In this document: positions 44,225 to 54,125 of the stretch, one piece after another | Layout of the letters: each line of letters opens with the position of its first letter | Numbering within the stretch: the first letter of the stretch is position 1 | NCBI RefSeq assembly: GCF_004366795.1 | Contig: NZ_SORF01000005.1 | Coordinates: 62,001-126,000 of the forward strand | DNA from: Alicyclobacillus sacchari | GTDB taxonomy: Bacteria > Bacillota > Bacilli > Alicyclobacillales > Alicyclobacillaceae | DNA: 64,000 nucleotides | Direction: 5' to 3' | Made by a program: the position numbers and the translations under genes | Notes under the pieces: model-generated | Told to the model about the DNA's origin: nothing | Database searches by the model: none | Seen by the model: only the letters and a program-made list of their open reading frames with translations

Positions 44225-45744
44225 CGCGTTTTCACCCACTCTCTCAACTCCCGTCTCAACAGTTTGCCCGATGCGTTACGCGGCAGCGATGGAACGGAAT
44301 AAAATGCCTGTGGAATCTTGTAGTGCGCCAATGCTTCGCGCAACTGGGTTCGCCAACGGGCCTCTGTCTCGTCGGTCAATAGCCCCTGATCCCGTAACAC
44401 GACGAATGCGACAGGAACCTGCCCCCACACCGTGTCTGTTTTGGCCACTACGCCCGCGTCGAGAACGCCGTCCAGCCGCAACAAGGCGGATTCCACCTCC
44501 GCCGGATACACGTTTTCACCGCCCGAGACAATCAGGTCTGTGCGCCTGTCGAGCACATACAAAAAACCGTCTTCGTCAAAAGCGCCAATGTCACCGGTGT
44601 GCAACCAACCGTCCCGGAAGGCATCCTCCGTAGCTTCGGGCCGATTGAAATAACCGGTAATGACGGTGGGACTTTGCACAAGGATTTCGCCCTCGACATG
44701 CGGCGCAGACGTTGGGCCGTCAGCACTGTAGATGGCTAGGCGCACATTGGCGAGCGGCTTGCCGGAACTCCCCACCTTCGCCAAGGCATCCTCTGCCATC
44801 AGTGTGGCGACTTGCGTATTGGATTCAGTGAGGCCATAGCTTTGGTTGATGGGGATGCGCAAGCCCAACGCCCGCTCCAAAAGCGGCTTTGGCGCCGGCC
44901 CACCGCCAAGGAGAACGGCACGCAATGTGTCAGGATACGGCTCGTTGCGCTTCTCCAACAGCCTTTGCAGCATCGCGGGCACGAGCGAAGCCAGCGTAAT
45001 CCGCTCGTGGGCCAGGGCCCTGTCGACACGCTCAACATCAAAACCGTTATGCGCGACAACGGTCGTGCCATAGATAAGGCTGCGCATCAGCACGCCCATA
45101 CCGCCGACGTGAAAGAGCGGCATCGGCACCAACCAACGCTCATCGAGCCGTAGACCGAGTTGCAGGACAGAGCCCATGGCGCTCCACCAGTGATTTTGAT
45201 AGGTAATGATGGCGCCCTTCGGCCTGCCCGTCGTTCCGCTCGTGTAGACAATGCAATGGGGCGCGGTCAGGTCGATGTCCGATTTAAACACGCCGCGCGA
45301 TCCGCCCCTGGCATCCCACCGCAGCTTGGAAGACTCGATGACGCCCGCTGGAAAATCGTAAATCTGGTTTACTTCGTCTGCCAGGGACTTCGTATGGGCA
45401 TCGCAGATCAGCAACTGCGCGTCGCAGTCCTTTACCTGATACGCAAGTTCAGCGGCGGACAAACGCCAATTGAGGGGAACCAGGATGGCCCCCAACTGAA
45501 TCAGTGCGTGCAACGCGATGACGTGCGCAAAGCTGTCTTTCAAAAGGATTGCGGCGCGCTGCCCTTCGCGTAGACCCTGATCATAAAGCGATGCCGCGCA
45601 AGATAACGCGGCATACAGTAGTTCTTCATAAGTTAGAGCGCCCGTCGTCGCTTCGATAGCCCGCTGCCGCGGACGCCGAACGGCCTGAGCCTGCAGCCAA
45701 TCGGGCAAACGACGAACCGGTTCTTGTGAGCATACTTCTGTCAT
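44218..45744 (-). CDS. menE: o-Succinylbenzoate-CoA ligase (MenE)
   Basis: MenE activates o-succinylbenzoate with ATP and CoA. The 508-residue AMP-forming ligase shows the P-loop IVYTSGTTGRPKGA, a middle block INQSYGLTES, then LHTGDIGAFDEDGFLYVLDRRTD and the terminal lysine motif SLPRNASGKLLRREL. ATG 45744 is preceded by GGGGGTGG; the longer frame to 45861 lacks homology. The gene lies 40 bp after menB and overlaps menF. Confidence 0.95.
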   Translation of the reverse strand: MTEVCSQEPVRRLPDWLQAQAVRRPRQRAIEATTGALTYEELLYAALSCAASLYDQGLREGQRAAILLKDSFAHVIALHALIQLGAILVPLNWRLSAAELAYQVKDCDAQLLICDAHTKSLADEVNQIYDFPAGVIESSKLRWDARGGSRGVFKSDIDLTAPHCIVYTSGTTGRPKGAIITYQNHWWSAMGSVLQLGLRLDERWLVPMPLFHVGGMGVLMRSLIYGTTVVAHNGFDVERVDRALAHERITLASLVPAMLQRLLEKRNEPYPDTLRAVLLGGGPAPKPLLERALGLRIPINQSYGLTESNTQVATLMAEDALAKVGSSGKPLANVRLAIYSADGPTSAPHVEGEILVQSPTVITGYFNRPEATEDAFRDGWLHTGDIGAFDEDGFLYVLDRRTDLIVSGGENVYPAEVESALLRLDGVLDAGVVAKTDTVWGQVPVAFVVLRDQGLLTDETEARWRTQLREALAHYKIPQAFYSVPSLPRNASGKLLRRELREWVKTRC

Positions 45745-45784
45745 CTTGCATTCCACCCCCGCACGGAAAATGGTTGTGGAACAA

Positions 45785-46603
45785 TCAGGGCAACCTTCCG
45801 AACTTCCCGAAATCTGGTTTGCGCTTCTCAAGAAACGCGTTCTTGCCTTCTTTCGCTTCATCCGTCATGTAGAACAACATGGTCGCGTCGCCTGCAAGTT
45901 GTTGCAAACCAGCGGCCCCATCGGTATCCGCGTTAAACGCCGCCTTGAGCAAGCGAATGGCAATCGGACTTTTTTCGAGGATTTCCTTCGCCCATTGAAT
46001 ACTTTCTTCTTCAAGCCGATCAAGCGGAACGACCGCGTTGACCAGCCCCATTTGCAAGGCTTCCTGGGCATTGTATTGACGGCAAAGGAACCAAATTTCC
46101 TTCGCTTTCTTCTGACCGACCAAGCGCGAGAGCAAGGCCATGCCGTAACCCGCATCAAAGCTGCCAACCTTCGGTCCGGTTTGTCCAAATACGGCGTTCT
46201 CGGCCGCTATCGTCAAGTCACAGCACACGTGCAGGACATGCCCGCCGCCAATCGCATAACCGGCAACGGCGGCAATCACTGGCTTTGGCAATTGACGAAT
46301 GAGCCGCTGCAAATCGAGCACATTGAGACGAGGGATCTGGTCGCCGCCGACGTAGCCGCCATGCCCGCGAACGCGTTGGTCGCCGCCGGAGCAGAAGGCG
46401 AGATCGCCCTGACCGCGCAAAATGACGACACCGGTCGACGCGTCGTCGCGAATATGCTGAAATGCTTCAATCATCTCGGCCACCGTCTCCGGGCGAAACG
46501 CGTTGCGCACTTCCGGCCGATTGATGGTTACACGGGCAATGCCCTCCGCACGTTCGTAAATGATGTCGGTATATTCCTTCACTCGCTCCCACTGCATGGT
46601 CAT
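45785..46603 (-). CDS. menB: 1,4-Dihydroxy-2-naphthoyl-CoA synthase (MenB)
   Basis: MenB closes the naphthoquinone ring from OSB-CoA. The 272-residue crotonase-fold protein has [31 protein letters not shown] and [16 protein letters not shown], all specific to MenB. ATG 46603 has AGGAGG eleven bases upstream; the frame upstream to 46741 is not coding. It is the first gene of the operon, with a strong -10 element and a palindrome overlapping the start site. Confidence 0.96.
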   Translation of the reverse strand: MTMQWERVKEYTDIIYERAEGIARVTINRPEVRNAFRPETVAEMIEAFQHIRDDASTGVVILRGQGDLAFCSGGDQRVRGHGGYVGGDQIPRLNVLDLQRLIRQLPKPVIAAVAGYAIGGGHVLHVCCDLTIAAENAVFGQTGPKVGSFDAGYGMALLSRLVGQKKAKEIWFLCRQYNAQEALQMGLVNAVVPLDRLEEESIQWAKEILEKSPIAIRLLKAAFNADTDGAAGLQQLAGDATMLFYMTDEAKEGKNAFLEKRKPDFGKFGRLP

Positions 46604-46639
46604 ATTTCGGAAGGCCTCCTGATTCCGAGTCAGATGTCG

Positions 46640-46657
46640 AATGTTCGCGAGAACATT
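46640..46657. promoter_or_regulatory. Palindromic operator candidate at the men promoter
   Basis: AATGTTC and GAACATT form perfect 7-bp arms around 4 bp. The site overlaps the end of the -10 element and the expected start of menB transcription, where a bound repressor would block initiation. Confidence 0.5.
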
Positions 46658-46683
46658 ATAGAACTTGTCCAATAGAGAAGCAA
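46655..46683 (-). promoter_or_regulatory. Promoter of the men operon
   Basis: On the minus strand TTGCTT (46683-46678), 17 bp, a perfect TATAAT (46660-46655). Confidence 0.65.
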
Positions 46684-46838
46684 AAAGACAGCGCCGCAGA
46701 ACCCGCGGCAATAAACAGATTTGCCGGTCTCGCGTGCACATGCTAGGATAACGAATGGATTCCTAGAACGTATAGAATTCCGTTTGAATACAGCCATGTG
46801 TCATGTACACGGCTTAGGAAACGAGGTGCTTAGCAAGC

Positions 46839-47741
46839 ATGAATTCGAGCCGGATCGGCGTCTGGTGGCGGGTTCTGCGCCCGTTTACGTTGACCGCGAG
46901 CATCGTGCCCGTACTCGTCGGAGCAGGTATTGCGATACCGTTTTATCATTTCCACGTTTGGCGATTTCTTGCTATGTTTTTGGCATCCATTTTAATCCAA
47001 TCAGGCACCAATATGTTCAATGAGTATTACGATTTTAAGCGAGGTCTTGACGACGAGCGCATGGTTGGCATCGCCGGCACCATCGTGCGTGACGGTGTGA
47101 AACCGACAACCGTACTGCGACTGGGCTTTATTTTTATGGCTGTCGCGCTGATACTCGGTATCTACCTGTGCGCGACGACGAGCTGGTGGCTTGCCCTGGT
47201 TGGCATTGTTTCCATGGGCATCGGCTACGTATACTCAGGCGGACCTTGGCCGCTCGCATATACACCGTTTGGTGAACTCGCGGCCGCAACAGCAATGGGG
47301 CCAGTCATCGTCCTCATCTCCTTTTATCTGCAAAGCGATACGGTCACCTGGCGGGCGGCGCTCTTGTCGATTCCAATTGGCCTTTTAATCGGCGCCATTC
47401 TGTTCGCCAACAACATGCGCGATATGGCGCAGGACGCGGAAGGTGGACGCCGCACGGTTGTCATCCTGCTCGGCCGCGAGCGAGGGCGGATCTTATTCGC
47501 GAGCGTCTTTGCTGCAGCATACCTCGTGATTGTCATGTTGGTCGTCTTTCACCTGCTCACACCGTGGGCACTTGCTGTTTTCGCCACGATTCCGACAGCA
47601 GTATACGTCGTTCGCCTGTATTACCAACATACGGAGCCCGCGAAGCTGCACGCCGCCGTCAAAGGTACGTCCAACCTGCTCTTTCGCTTTGGCGTACTGA
47701 TGTTTTGCGCAATGTTGGTGTCATTGGTGCATGTCGGTTGA
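46839..47741 (+). CDS. menA: 1,4-Dihydroxy-2-naphthoate polyprenyltransferase (MenA)
   Basis: MenA attaches the polyprenyl tail to DHNA in the membrane. The 300-residue UbiA-family protein has about eight hydrophobic segments. The two Asp-rich motifs are NEYYDFKRGLDDER and NNMRDMAQDAEGGRRT. VGIAGTIVRDGVKP is typical of MenA. It is divergent from menB, so the men genes are controlled from a shared 235-bp region. GAGGTG lies before ATG 46839 at a long spacing. Confidence 0.95.
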   Translation: MNSSRIGVWWRVLRPFTLTASIVPVLVGAGIAIPFYHFHVWRFLAMFLASILIQSGTNMFNEYYDFKRGLDDERMVGIAGTIVRDGVKPTTVLRLGFIFMAVALILGIYLCATTSWWLALVGIVSMGIGYVYSGGPWPLAYTPFGELAAATAMGPVIVLISFYLQSDTVTWRAALLSIPIGLLIGAILFANNMRDMAQDAEGGRRTVVILLGRERGRILFASVFAAAYLVIVMLVVFHLLTPWALAVFATIPTAVYVVRLYYQHTEPAKLHAAVKGTSNLLFRFGVLMFCAMLVSLVHVG

Positions 47742-47766
47742 CCGACAAATTTTTCGTCTCCAATTG

Positions 47767-47811
47767 AAAAGCGCCGTCGCCAAGTAGAAACCTTCTGCGA
47801 CGGCGCTTTTT
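47767..47811. terminator. Bidirectional terminator between menA and fdhD
   Basis: AAAAGCGCCGTCGC and GCGACGGCGCTTTTT form a long stem with a 16-nt loop. T runs are present on both strands. Confidence 0.85.
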
Positions 47812-47822
47812 CCGCATTGCTG

Positions 47823-48644
47823 TCAGTCTGGCAGGGCGCCTTCTATGCGCCACGGGTGTGAATAGACGTTAAATGTCCGCCCACGGACAAAGCCGATGGC
47901 GGTAATGCCCAGTTCATCCGCCATGTCGATGGCGAGCGCGGTTGGAGCCGACCTTGCGATCACGACGCCGACACCAATTTTGGACACCTTGAGCAGCACC
48001 TCAGACGAGATACGTCCGCTAAACGCAATCAAGGTACCTTGCAAAGAGATTCCATGTTGCAAACAGTATCCATAGATTTTATCGAGTGCGTTGTGCCTGC
48101 CGATGTCGGTGCGTGCCAGCAAAAGCTTTTGCGGCGTACACAAGGCCGCCATGTGAACGCCGCCAGTTTCCTGAAACAGTACCGCCTCCCTGTCGAGTTC
48201 GTCGATCGCGGCAAACACTTCAGCAGGGCTCAAGGTCACGGTATCCTCGACGCGCTTGGCCGTGACCGCATCGTTGTGAAAATAAAAACTCTGCCGACCC
48301 TTCCCACAGCATGACGCAATATAGCGTTTATTGTAAAAAGCCTGGTTGAACGTGATGGCACTTTTCGTACGCACCCGAGCCGTTCCCAGAAAACGGCTCA
48401 GCTGCAATGACTCAACTTGATCGACCGATTGAATAATCCCCTCGGACGCCAGAAAGCCATACACTAAATCTTCCATATAGGACGGCGTACAGACGATGGT
48501 TGCAAGTTCGTGATCGTTGACATAGATGGTCAACGCGTACTCCGTTGCAATCTCATCGTCCGTTTGCACCCACGCTCCATCGCGGTAGCGGGCGACTGGG
48601 CGCCGCATCTTCTCGGACATCGCGATCCGCGGTTGTCCACTCAC
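47823..48644 (-). CDS. fdhD: Formate dehydrogenase sulfurtransferase FdhD
   Basis: FdhD passes sulfur to the molybdenum cofactor of formate dehydrogenase. The 273-residue protein has the conserved blocks EYALTIYVNDHELATIVCTP, ASCCGKGRQSFYF with Cys112/Cys113 (the Bacillus-type CCG form of the catalytic loop), TGGVHMAAL, DIGRHNALDKIYG and SGRISSEVLLKV. GTG 48644 overlaps the upstream stop by four bases (GTGA) and follows AGGGGG, which supports this start. It lies in the fdhA-DUF1641-fdhD cluster. Confidence 0.95.
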   Translation of the reverse strand: MSGQPRIAMSEKMRRPVARYRDGAWVQTDDEIATEYALTIYVNDHELATIVCTPSYMEDLVYGFLASEGIIQSVDQVESLQLSRFLGTARVRTKSAITFNQAFYNKRYIASCCGKGRQSFYFHNDAVTAKRVEDTVTLSPAEVFAAIDELDREAVLFQETGGVHMAALCTPQKLLLARTDIGRHNALDKIYGYCLQHGISLQGTLIAFSGRISSEVLLKVSKIGVGVVIARSAPTALAIDMADELGITAIGFVRGRTFNVYSHPWRIEGALPD

Positions 48645-49156
48645 ACCTCCGGCCCCCTGTCCTCACCGCGCGCAGCCGTTGCGGATGGCGAATCGGCCAA
48701 CCCCCGACCCATTCCTTTGAGAAATGCCAACCCAACCGACAAAGCCCTACCGACATCGGGATCGCGCAGGGCCTTTAGGGCGTCGTACACTCCCATCCGC
48801 GCGTTCATAGGTACCTCGGTTGCCTCTTTAAAACCGGTTGAAGCTGCCTCGAACAGCCTTGCCATCGCCTCGGGCGGAATGGACGCCAAAAACTGCAGCG
48901 CACCAATCCCATTTTTCAATCCACCAGTGATTTCCGGACGCGAGACCAAATGAAGCACAACTCGTAACACGTCGTCCCCTTGCTCCAGCAAGGCGCGCAG
49001 CAGCGGCAGGAGTCCGCGTTCTTCACACGCCTGCAACAAAGCCAGGCCGTCGATCACGCCAGCAGCGTGATCGACCAGTGCTTGTTCGATTTTTTGCTTC
49101 GCCAACGCAGCCTCGTCGACAGGCTGGCGAATAATGGATGTTATCGCGTCTGCCAC
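48641..49156 (-). CDS. DUF1641 protein (YrhD-like)
   Basis: The 171-residue protein matches the DUF1641 family encoded beside formate dehydrogenases in Bacillus (YrhD next to YrhE). The signature region is LLRALLEQGDDVLRVVLHLVSRPEITGGLKNGIGALQFL. It is soluble and helical, with no cofactor motif. A role as accessory or electron-transfer subunit is inferred from the constant linkage, not from its sequence. GTG 49156 has AGGGGG nine bases upstream, overlapping the fdhA stop, so fdhA, this gene and fdhD are translated together. Confidence 0.9.
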   Translation of the reverse strand: MADAITSIIRQPVDEAALAKQKIEQALVDHAAGVIDGLALLQACEERGLLPLLRALLEQGDDVLRVVLHLVSRPEITGGLKNGIGALQFLASIPPEAMARLFEAASTGFKEATEVPMNARMGVYDALKALRDPDVGRALSVGLAFLKGMGRGLADSPSATAARGEDRGPEV

Positions 49157-49162
49157 GAACGA

Positions 49163-52123
49163 TTACCCCCTATCCGGCCGATGCCGTGCTTGTTCGACCG
49201 GCACATACTCGGGCCTGGCCCATTTTTTCTCCACCTGGACACCAGGTTGTGGATTCGGGTGGCCGAGTCGATAATTATACGGCGTGAGCGGACTGGTTCC
49301 GCTGTCGCGCAGTACCTCCATGCGAACGCGCAACTCTTTATACGCCGGTGTATGCGTTGTCGCATCCGACTCGCTGCTGGTCAGAATATTGATGGCTTCT
49401 TCGTCGTTCGATGTGTTCATCGGCAGGTACAACTGATTGCCATGCACCCTGTCCGTCACGACGACCGGGAGCTTCAACTGCCCAAATGGCGACGTCAACC
49501 GCACCAAAGCCCCTGTTTCGATGCCGCGCTCTTTCGCCAACGCTGGTGAGACCTCCAAGTACGTGGTCGGAATCTTCTCCTTGATGCCTGCGACGCGGTA
49601 GGTCAGATTGCCCTCGTGGAAATGCTCCAGCATCCGCCCGTTGTTGAGGTGCAAATCATATTCCGGCGCGAATGCCGTCGGTTCGATCCACTTGGCCGGC
49701 ACCAGTTTCGCGCGTCCGTTCGGGAACGGAAATCCATTCGTGTACAGAAGCGGAGAGTCGGTGCCATCCTCGGCAACTGGCCACTGCAGGCTGCGATAAC
49801 CTTCAAGCCGTTCATACGTGACACCCTTCATCAATTCGGCCAGGGACGCCATCTCGTGAAGAATCTCACGCGGATGCTGATAATTCCAGTCGGCACCAAG
49901 TCGACGTGCCAACTCCTGCAGGATGATCCAATCGGGCTTGGACTCACCAAGGGGTTCCAATACTTGATACAAGCGCTGAATTCTTCGCTCGGTATTGGTA
50001 AACGTCCCTTCTTTCTCGAGGCTGGGCGACGCGGGTAGAACGACATCGGCAAACTCCGCAGTCTTGCTGAAGAACACGTCCATGACCACGAAGAAGTCCA
50101 GTTTGGTGAATGCGTCTCGCACATAGTGGGAGTTGGAATCGACGAGCGCCATCTCCTCACCTTGCAAGACCATGGCTCGCAACTTGCCCTCGTGAATCGC
50201 GTCGACCATTTCATGGTTGTCCAGACCCTTCGTCGTTGGTAGTTCAACACCCCAGGCCTGTTCGTACTTGGCGCGCACACCCGGATCGTCCACACGCTCG
50301 TATCCAGGCAGGTATACCGGGTTGCAGCCCATATCGCCCGCACCCTGAACATTGTTGTGGCCGCGCAACGGATATGCGCCTGTCCCCGGCCGCGCCATGT
50401 TGCCTGTCACCAGCAGCAAATTGCAAATCGCCGTGCTCGTCTCACTTCCGCCCAGATGTTGGGTAACGCCCATCGCCCAGCAGATACAGACCGACTTTGC
50501 TTCGTGAATCATCGTCGCCAACTCTACAATCGTCGCTTGCGGCACACCGGTAATCCGCTCGCCATATTCCAGTGTATACTGCGCAATGGAATTGACAAAT
50601 TCGGTGTAGCCATCGACATGCTGATCGATGAAAGCTTGATCCTGCCAACCTTGATCGATGATGTACTTCGTCACCGCCGACAAAAGCACGAGATCCGTTC
50701 CCGGTTCGGGGCGGACAAACATATCCGCCTTCTCGGCCATGCCATTATGGCGCAGATCGATAACGATATGCTTCTGGCCGTACTTTTTCTTCGCGCGGCG
50801 CAAGCGTGTTGACAGGACAGGATGGGACTCCGCGGGATTAGCACCAATGATCATGACGAGATCGGCCATCGCAAGATCGTGCACAGATCCCGTATCGCCG
50901 CCGTAGCCGACGGTGCGGCGCAACCCTTCGGTCGCCGGCGATTGACAATAGCGCGAGCAGTTATCGACGTTGTTGGTATGCATCACCCCGCGCGCCAACT
51001 TTTGAATCAGATAGTTCTCCTCGTTGGTGCACTTTGAGGAAGAAATGAACGCGATGGCGTCGTCCCCATGCTTGAGCCGGATCTCCGTCAAGCGCTTCGC
51101 GACCAAGTCAAGCGCCTCGTCCCAGGTTGCCTCATAAAACGCGTCGCCTCGGCGGATGAGCGGTTTGGTCAAACGGTCCGGGCTGTTGACGAAGTCCCAG
51201 CCAAACTTGCCCTTGATGCATGTCGAAATTTGATTCGTCGGCGCTTCCATCTGCGGCTCAATCTTCAGAATTTCTCGATCCTTCGTCCATACGTCAAACG
51301 AGCAGCCGACACCGCAATAGGTACAAACCGTTTTCGTACGTTGGATGCGCGATTTGCGCATCGCACTTTCCATCTCCGAAATGGAGAATATTGCCCGATA
51401 ACCAGGCTCAACGGCCTTCGTGAGATCGATCATCGTCTGTAAAGGTTCTGGCTCAATGCCGGTGAGGAATCCGGCCTTGCCTATCATGTTTTTCTCCATC
51501 AGGGCGTTACAAGGACACACCGTCACGCAATGGCCGCAGGAGACACAAGAGGATTCGTTAATCGGCACATCATGATCCCAAATGACGCGCGGAATCTCGC
51601 GATCCCACGCGATTGACAAAACCTCGCTGACCTGCAAGTTTTGACACGCCTCGACGCAGCGGCCGCAGAGAATGCACTGATTCGGATCGTAACGATAAAA
51701 CGGATTCGAAAGATCCTCGTCATACGGCTTTGGTCGGAACGGATACGACTGGTGATCAATGTCCATCGCCATCGTCGTGTTGTGCACGGTGCAATTGCCA
51801 TTGTTGTTGTCGCAGACTGTGCAATACAGGTCATGATTTTTCAAGATGCGATCCATCGCCTCTTTACGCGCAAAACGCGCGGCCACCGACTTGGTCCGAA
51901 CCTCCATGCCATCTTCCACAGGGGTCGCACAAGCCCGTACGATTTTACCTCCGACATCGACCATGCACGTGTCGCACGTTTGAATCGGCCCCAAGGCAGG
52001 GTGATAGCAAATATGCGGCACATCGACGCCATTCTCAAGAAGCGCTTGCAATATCGTTTCGTGATCCCCCGCAGACAGCAAGCTACCATCGACCACAAAC
52101 GTCTTTTGAACATTGGTGCTCAA
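49163..52123 (-). CDS. fdhA: Formate dehydrogenase alpha subunit, Cys type (YrhE/FdhA-like)
   Basis: This 986-residue molybdopterin enzyme oxidises formate. Domains in order are: N-terminal 2Fe-2S (CYHPALGPIQTCDTC); His/Cys 4Fe-4S (CTVCDNNNGNC); two ferredoxin-type 4Fe-4S motifs (CILCGRCVEAC and CVSCGHCVTVCPC); the Fe4S4 start of the molybdopterin domain (CTYCGVGCSF); the catalytic domain; and a C-terminal molydop-binding domain. The active residue is Cys393 in RYCQSP, so no selenocysteine is needed. I prefer TTG 52123, preceded by GGGGGTGG; an ATG at 52150 is also in frame. Fusion of the Fe-S domains suggests direct coupling to an electron acceptor such as NAD or quinone. Confidence 0.95.
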   Translation of the reverse strand: MSTNVQKTFVVDGSLLSAGDHETILQALLENGVDVPHICYHPALGPIQTCDTCMVDVGGKIVRACATPVEDGMEVRTKSVAARFARKEAMDRILKNHDLYCTVCDNNNGNCTVHNTTMAMDIDHQSYPFRPKPYDEDLSNPFYRYDPNQCILCGRCVEACQNLQVSEVLSIAWDREIPRVIWDHDVPINESSCVSCGHCVTVCPCNALMEKNMIGKAGFLTGIEPEPLQTMIDLTKAVEPGYRAIFSISEMESAMRKSRIQRTKTVCTYCGVGCSFDVWTKDREILKIEPQMEAPTNQISTCIKGKFGWDFVNSPDRLTKPLIRRGDAFYEATWDEALDLVAKRLTEIRLKHGDDAIAFISSSKCTNEENYLIQKLARGVMHTNNVDNCSRYCQSPATEGLRRTVGYGGDTGSVHDLAMADLVMIIGANPAESHPVLSTRLRRAKKKYGQKHIVIDLRHNGMAEKADMFVRPEPGTDLVLLSAVTKYIIDQGWQDQAFIDQHVDGYTEFVNSIAQYTLEYGERITGVPQATIVELATMIHEAKSVCICWAMGVTQHLGGSETSTAICNLLLVTGNMARPGTGAYPLRGHNNVQGAGDMGCNPVYLPGYERVDDPGVRAKYEQAWGVELPTTKGLDNHEMVDAIHEGKLRAMVLQGEEMALVDSNSHYVRDAFTKLDFFVVMDVFFSKTAEFADVVLPASPSLEKEGTFTNTERRIQRLYQVLEPLGESKPDWIILQELARRLGADWNYQHPREILHEMASLAELMKGVTYERLEGYRSLQWPVAEDGTDSPLLYTNGFPFPNGRAKLVPAKWIEPTAFAPEYDLHLNNGRMLEHFHEGNLTYRVAGIKEKIPTTYLEVSPALAKERGIETGALVRLTSPFGQLKLPVVVTDRVHGNQLYLPMNTSNDEEAINILTSSESDATTHTPAYKELRVRMEVLRDSGTSPLTPYNYRLGHPNPQPGVQVEKKWARPEYVPVEQARHRPDRG

Positions 52124-52199
52124 GTGATCCACCCCCAACATGCCATTCATCCGCCAAGATTGTGCATCTCGATTCAGTATGACCTAAACGCCCCCCACT

Positions 52200-54125
52200 T
52201 CATGTCAGGTGCGGAGGATGAGAAACAAGATTGACAATGGTTGCAGCGACATCCTCCTGCGGGCGTTCACAGTGAAAGTTGCGGCACACGTAAATCAGTG
52301 GTTTGTCCTCGGCAGGTGGATATGAGGTTTGTTCGGTCGGCCGCACATCCGGCGTCAACAGCACTGCCTCAGGCAAAAACTCAGGGTGAAACGTCGCCAT
52401 CAGTGTTTGTACGTCCTCTTCTCCCTGCGCTGCTGACCACACGACCTCTGTCGAGCCGACATCGCGCAACATGGCGGCTGTGACGAGCCACACATGATCC
52501 ACCGGCGCTTCCATCAACCAGGCGCCAAACGCCCGCAAAAGACGATCTAGGCGATCCGCGTACGCGACATCGCCGACGAGAGCGTACAGACGCAACAAAT
52601 TGTGCGCCGAAACGCTGTTGGCCGAAGGCGTTGCGCCGTCGTAAACGGCCTTTGGATGGGCGATAAGCCGTTCCGCATCGCGGCCATACAAGTAGTAACC
52701 GCCATCGTCGGCATCCCAAAACAGCGTGTCGAGTATTGATTGCCAATGTTGTGCTCGACGCAAATAGAACGGATCGAGGGTCGCCTCATACAAATCGAGA
52801 TACGCCGCGATGAGGTAAGCGTGATCGTCCGCATAAGCGAAGACGTTTGCATCGCCGTCGCGATAACGGGCGAGCAAGCGGCCGTCTGGTTTGCGGACAA
52901 GCAGTCTCTCCAGCGCCTGAGCCGCCCGAACCGCCAAGCCAAGCCAGTGCTCGTCTGCAAAGACCGCGCCAGCCTTGGCAAGCCCCGAAATCGCCAAAGC
53001 ATTCCATGCAGTCAAAACCTTGTCGTCAAGACCCGGGTGCTCGCGATGCTCTCGCCATTCATACAACCTGCGATTCGCATCATCGAGCCGTCGCCACAAC
53101 TCGTGCACAGACATATTGCGAGCGGCCGCAAAGGCAGCAATATCGCGATCGACATAATTGGGAACGCTATATCCCTCGAAGTTACCTTCCTCTGTGATGT
53201 CGTAGAAAGCACAATACAAATCGCCGTCCTCGTCGCCAAGCGCGGCCATAACGTCCTCAGGCCGCCACACGTAAAAACGCCCCTCTTGCCCTTCGGAATC
53301 GGCGTCCAGTGCGCTGTAGAACGCCCCTTCGGGCGATGTCAATGCGCGCTCGATGAAACCAATGATGTGCTCCACAAAGCGACGGTATTTTGCCTCCTTT
53401 GTGACCTGGTACGCTTCGGTGTACGCGGCAACAGCCAAGGCGTTGTCGTACAGCATCTTCTCGAAGTGCGGCACGCGCCAGAAGGCGTCGGTACTATAAC
53501 GGGCGATCCCGCCGCCAACGTGATCCGCGATGCCGCCTTTCATGATGGCATCCAGCGTATGCAAAGCCATCTCTTGCGCCGCTGGATCGGAAGCAAAGCG
53601 ACTGTAGCGCAGCAAAAACATGATCTGGTGAAGCGCCGGGAACTTGGGCGCGTCAGTGAAACCGCCGTAAGCAGTGTCAAAGCGATCGCGGAGCGAGCTT
53701 GCCGCCTGGCGCGCCGCCTGTTTGCCGTCGATCTCGCCCGGCATGGCGGCGAATATGGGTTGCATGCGCGAAACCAACTGTGCGCTCGCCGAAACAAGCT
53801 TGTCCCGCTGCGTATTCCATCTCTCGTGCATGGCGTGCAAGATTTCGAGCAATCCCGGTCGTCCGTAGCGAGCGTTTTTAGGAAAATACGTCCCTGCAAA
53901 GAAGGGATGGCCGTCGGGAGTCATAATCACCGTCAGCGGCCAACCGCCTTCACCAGTGACCGCTTGGCAGTAGGTCATGTAGATGTGATCAATGTCCGGT
54001 CGTTCCTCGCGATCGACCTTAATCGAAACATAGTGCTGATTCAAATACTGAGCCACCTGTTCGTCTTCGAACGACTCGTGTGCCATGACATGACACCAGT
54101 GACAAGTCGGCATAGGAAACTCCAT
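52200..54125 (-). CDS. DUF255 thioredoxin-like protein (YyaL/SSP411 family), main part
   Basis: The family combines an N-terminal thioredoxin-like domain with a glycosidase-like (alpha/alpha)6 barrel; its substrate is unknown. This piece begins at or just before the active site (TCHWCHVMAHESFED). It contains VDREERPDIDHIYMTYCQ, GGWPLTVIMTPDG, FFAGTYFPK, then the barrel region (DAPKFPALHQIMFLLRY, DADSEGQEGRFYVW, DDKVLTAWNALAISGLAKAG). ATG 54125 is the open-frame start, but ATG 54113 has GGAG six bases upstream. The first 55 residues of the normal protein are in a separate upstream frame, cut off by a 38-bp insertion. It is the gene before fdhA. Confidence 0.85.
   Translation of the reverse strand: MEFPMPTCHWCHVMAHESFEDEQVAQYLNQHYVSIKVDREERPDIDHIYMTYCQAVTGEGGWPLTVIMTPDGHPFFAGTYFPKNARYGRPGLLEILHAMHERWNTQRDKLVSASAQLVSRMQPIFAAMPGEIDGKQAARQAASSLRDRFDTAYGGFTDAPKFPALHQIMFLLRYSRFASDPAAQEMALHTLDAIMKGGIADHVGGGIARYSTDAFWRVPHFEKMLYDNALAVAAYTEAYQVTKEAKYRRFVEHIIGFIERALTSPEGAFYSALDADSEGQEGRFYVWRPEDVMAALGDEDGDLYCAFYDITEEGNFEGYSVPNYVDRDIAAFAAARNMSVHELWRRLDDANRRLYEWREHREHPGLDDKVLTAWNALAISGLAKAGAVFADEHWLGLAVRAAQALERLLVRKPDGRLLARYRDGDANVFAYADDHAYLIAAYLDLYEATLDPFYLRRAQHWQSILDTLFWDADDGGYYLYGRDAERLIAHPKAVYDGATPSANSVSAHNLLRLYALVGDVAYADRLDRLLRAFGAWLMEAPVDHVWLVTAAMLRDVGSTEVVWSAAQGEEDVQTLMATFHPEFLPEAVLLTPDVRPTEQTSYPPAEDKPLIYVCRNFHCERPQEDVAATIVNLVSHPPHLT

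Noticed and set aside
46640-46657. LexA (SOS) box at the men promoter
   Set aside because: The half-sites are in the order GTTC...GAAC, the reverse of the GAAC...GTTC of Gram-positive LexA boxes.
49163-52123. Selenocysteine formate dehydrogenase
   Set aside because: The active-site codon is a normal Cys (RYCQSP) and no in-frame TGA is present.
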